Shown: positions 5,373 through 5,739 of the stretch, piece after piece
How the letters are laid out: every line of letters starts with the position of its first letter
How positions within the stretch are numbered: the stretch's first letter is position 1
Assembly (NCBI GenBank): GCA_919902625.1
Contig: CAKKRO010000220.1
Coordinates: 1 to 5,739 of the forward strand
Direction: 5' to 3'
Length of the DNA stretch: 5,739 nt
Source: Nitrosomonadaceae bacterium
GTDB lineage: Bacteria > Pseudomonadota > Gammaproteobacteria > Burkholderiales > Nitrosomonadaceae
Made by a program: the position numbers and the translations under genes
Notes under the pieces: model-generated
The model's input: only the letters and a program-made list of their open reading frames with translations
Told to the model about the DNA's origin: nothing
Databases searched by the model: none

Positions 5373-5739
5373 ATGCACGAAACTTCTTTATCCCTCGATA
5401 AGCGCGGACAAATTATTGCGGCATTGAATCATCTGGATCATGTTCTACCGGGGCAGGGTCCAATACATGAATTTGTCCATCACAATACCATTCATGGTTT
5501 TCAGCATCTCCCATTTGAGAAAGCATTGGCAGAAGTTGAAGAACTGACTGGCATATACGGCTATTTACCTGAATCACAAAATCGGAATTTATTTCAGCAA
5601 GGGCGAATTAATAATGATGATTTGTTAGCAGCTCTTGCGCATGACCCAGAATTACACGCGGATCAAGTAGTCTATCAATCAAATGGCTTAAACATTACAC
5701 GAAAAGATATTTATCGTGTTGCGCTGTTGTATGAACTTG
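5373..5739 (+). CDS. dabA: DabA-type DUF2309/UPF0753 protein, N-terminal part (3' truncated by window)
   Basis: ATG 5373 opens a frame that continues to the end of the window (122 codons, no stop). AGGA at 5363-5366, overlapping the stop of the preceding gene, lies six bases upstream and supports this start and translational coupling. The signature of the DUF2309 (PF10070) N-terminus is clear: LPGQGPIHEFVHHNTIHGF followed by QHLPFEKAL (about residues 25-52), where the best-known DabA proteins have an FVAVNP-type sequence before the HLPF segment. DabA is the carbonic-anhydrase-like soluble subunit of the DAB complex, with a zinc site of Cys, Asp, His and Cys that lies further downstream and cannot be checked here. 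It is thought to hydrate CO2 in one direction when coupled to ion flow through its membrane partner, trapping bicarbonate in the cytoplasm. Family members are typically 800-1000 residues, so most of the gene is missing. Confidence 0.92.
   Translation, partial: MHETSLSLDKRGQIIAALNHLDHVLPGQGPIHEFVHHNTIHGFQHLPFEKALAEVEELTGIYGYLPESQNRNLFQQGRINNDDLLAALAHDPELHADQVVYQSNGLNITRKDIYRVALLYEL

Overview
The window looks like a chromosomal piece of a Gram-negative, inorganic-carbon-fixing proteobacterium. It carries no ribosomal or other phylogenetic marker. The moderately AT-rich composition and the pairing of an SbtA-type bicarbonate transporter with a NuoM-like/DUF2309 (DAB-type) pair would fit a chemolithoautotroph such as a Nitrosomonas-like betaproteobacterium. 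That assignment is a guess from gene content.

Layout, all genes on the + strand: (1) the 3' end of an OmpR/PhoB-family response regulator (1-318, cut by the window start), overlapping by 20 bp a membrane sensor histidine kinase (299-1573); (2) a regulatory region (about 1589-1877) with a striking 33-bp box, then sbtA (1878-2834) and a small PII-like gene (2892-3209); (3) a 682-bp intergenic region with a 14-bp-stem hairpin just after the PII-like gene, a stretch without a convincing gene, and then a second copy of the 33-bp box (3678-3710) beside a good sigma70-like promoter; (4) a NuoM-like proton-channel subunit (3892-5364) followed 8 bp later by the start of dabA (5373 to the window end, first 122 codons).

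The genes read as one inorganic-carbon uptake locus. SbtA is a Na+/HCO3- symporter family protein. The PII-like protein resembles SbtB/CPII, which regulate SbtA or sense adenylates and bicarbonate. The NuoM-like protein and DabA would form a DAB-type complex that uses ion flux to drive one-way conversion of CO2 to bicarbonate in the cytoplasm. The two transport units are separate transcription units by spacing, but each is preceded by nearly the same box (30 of 33 bases identical) containing TTCAC-N6-TTCAC, an 11-bp periodic direct repeat of the kind bound by OmpR-family regulators. The encoded two-component system sits directly upstream. The main hypothesis is therefore a self-contained regulon: a sensor kinase/response regulator pair controlling both an SbtA-CPII module and a NuoM-type DAB module. 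To my knowledge this arrangement is not well described; the link between regulator and box is inferred.
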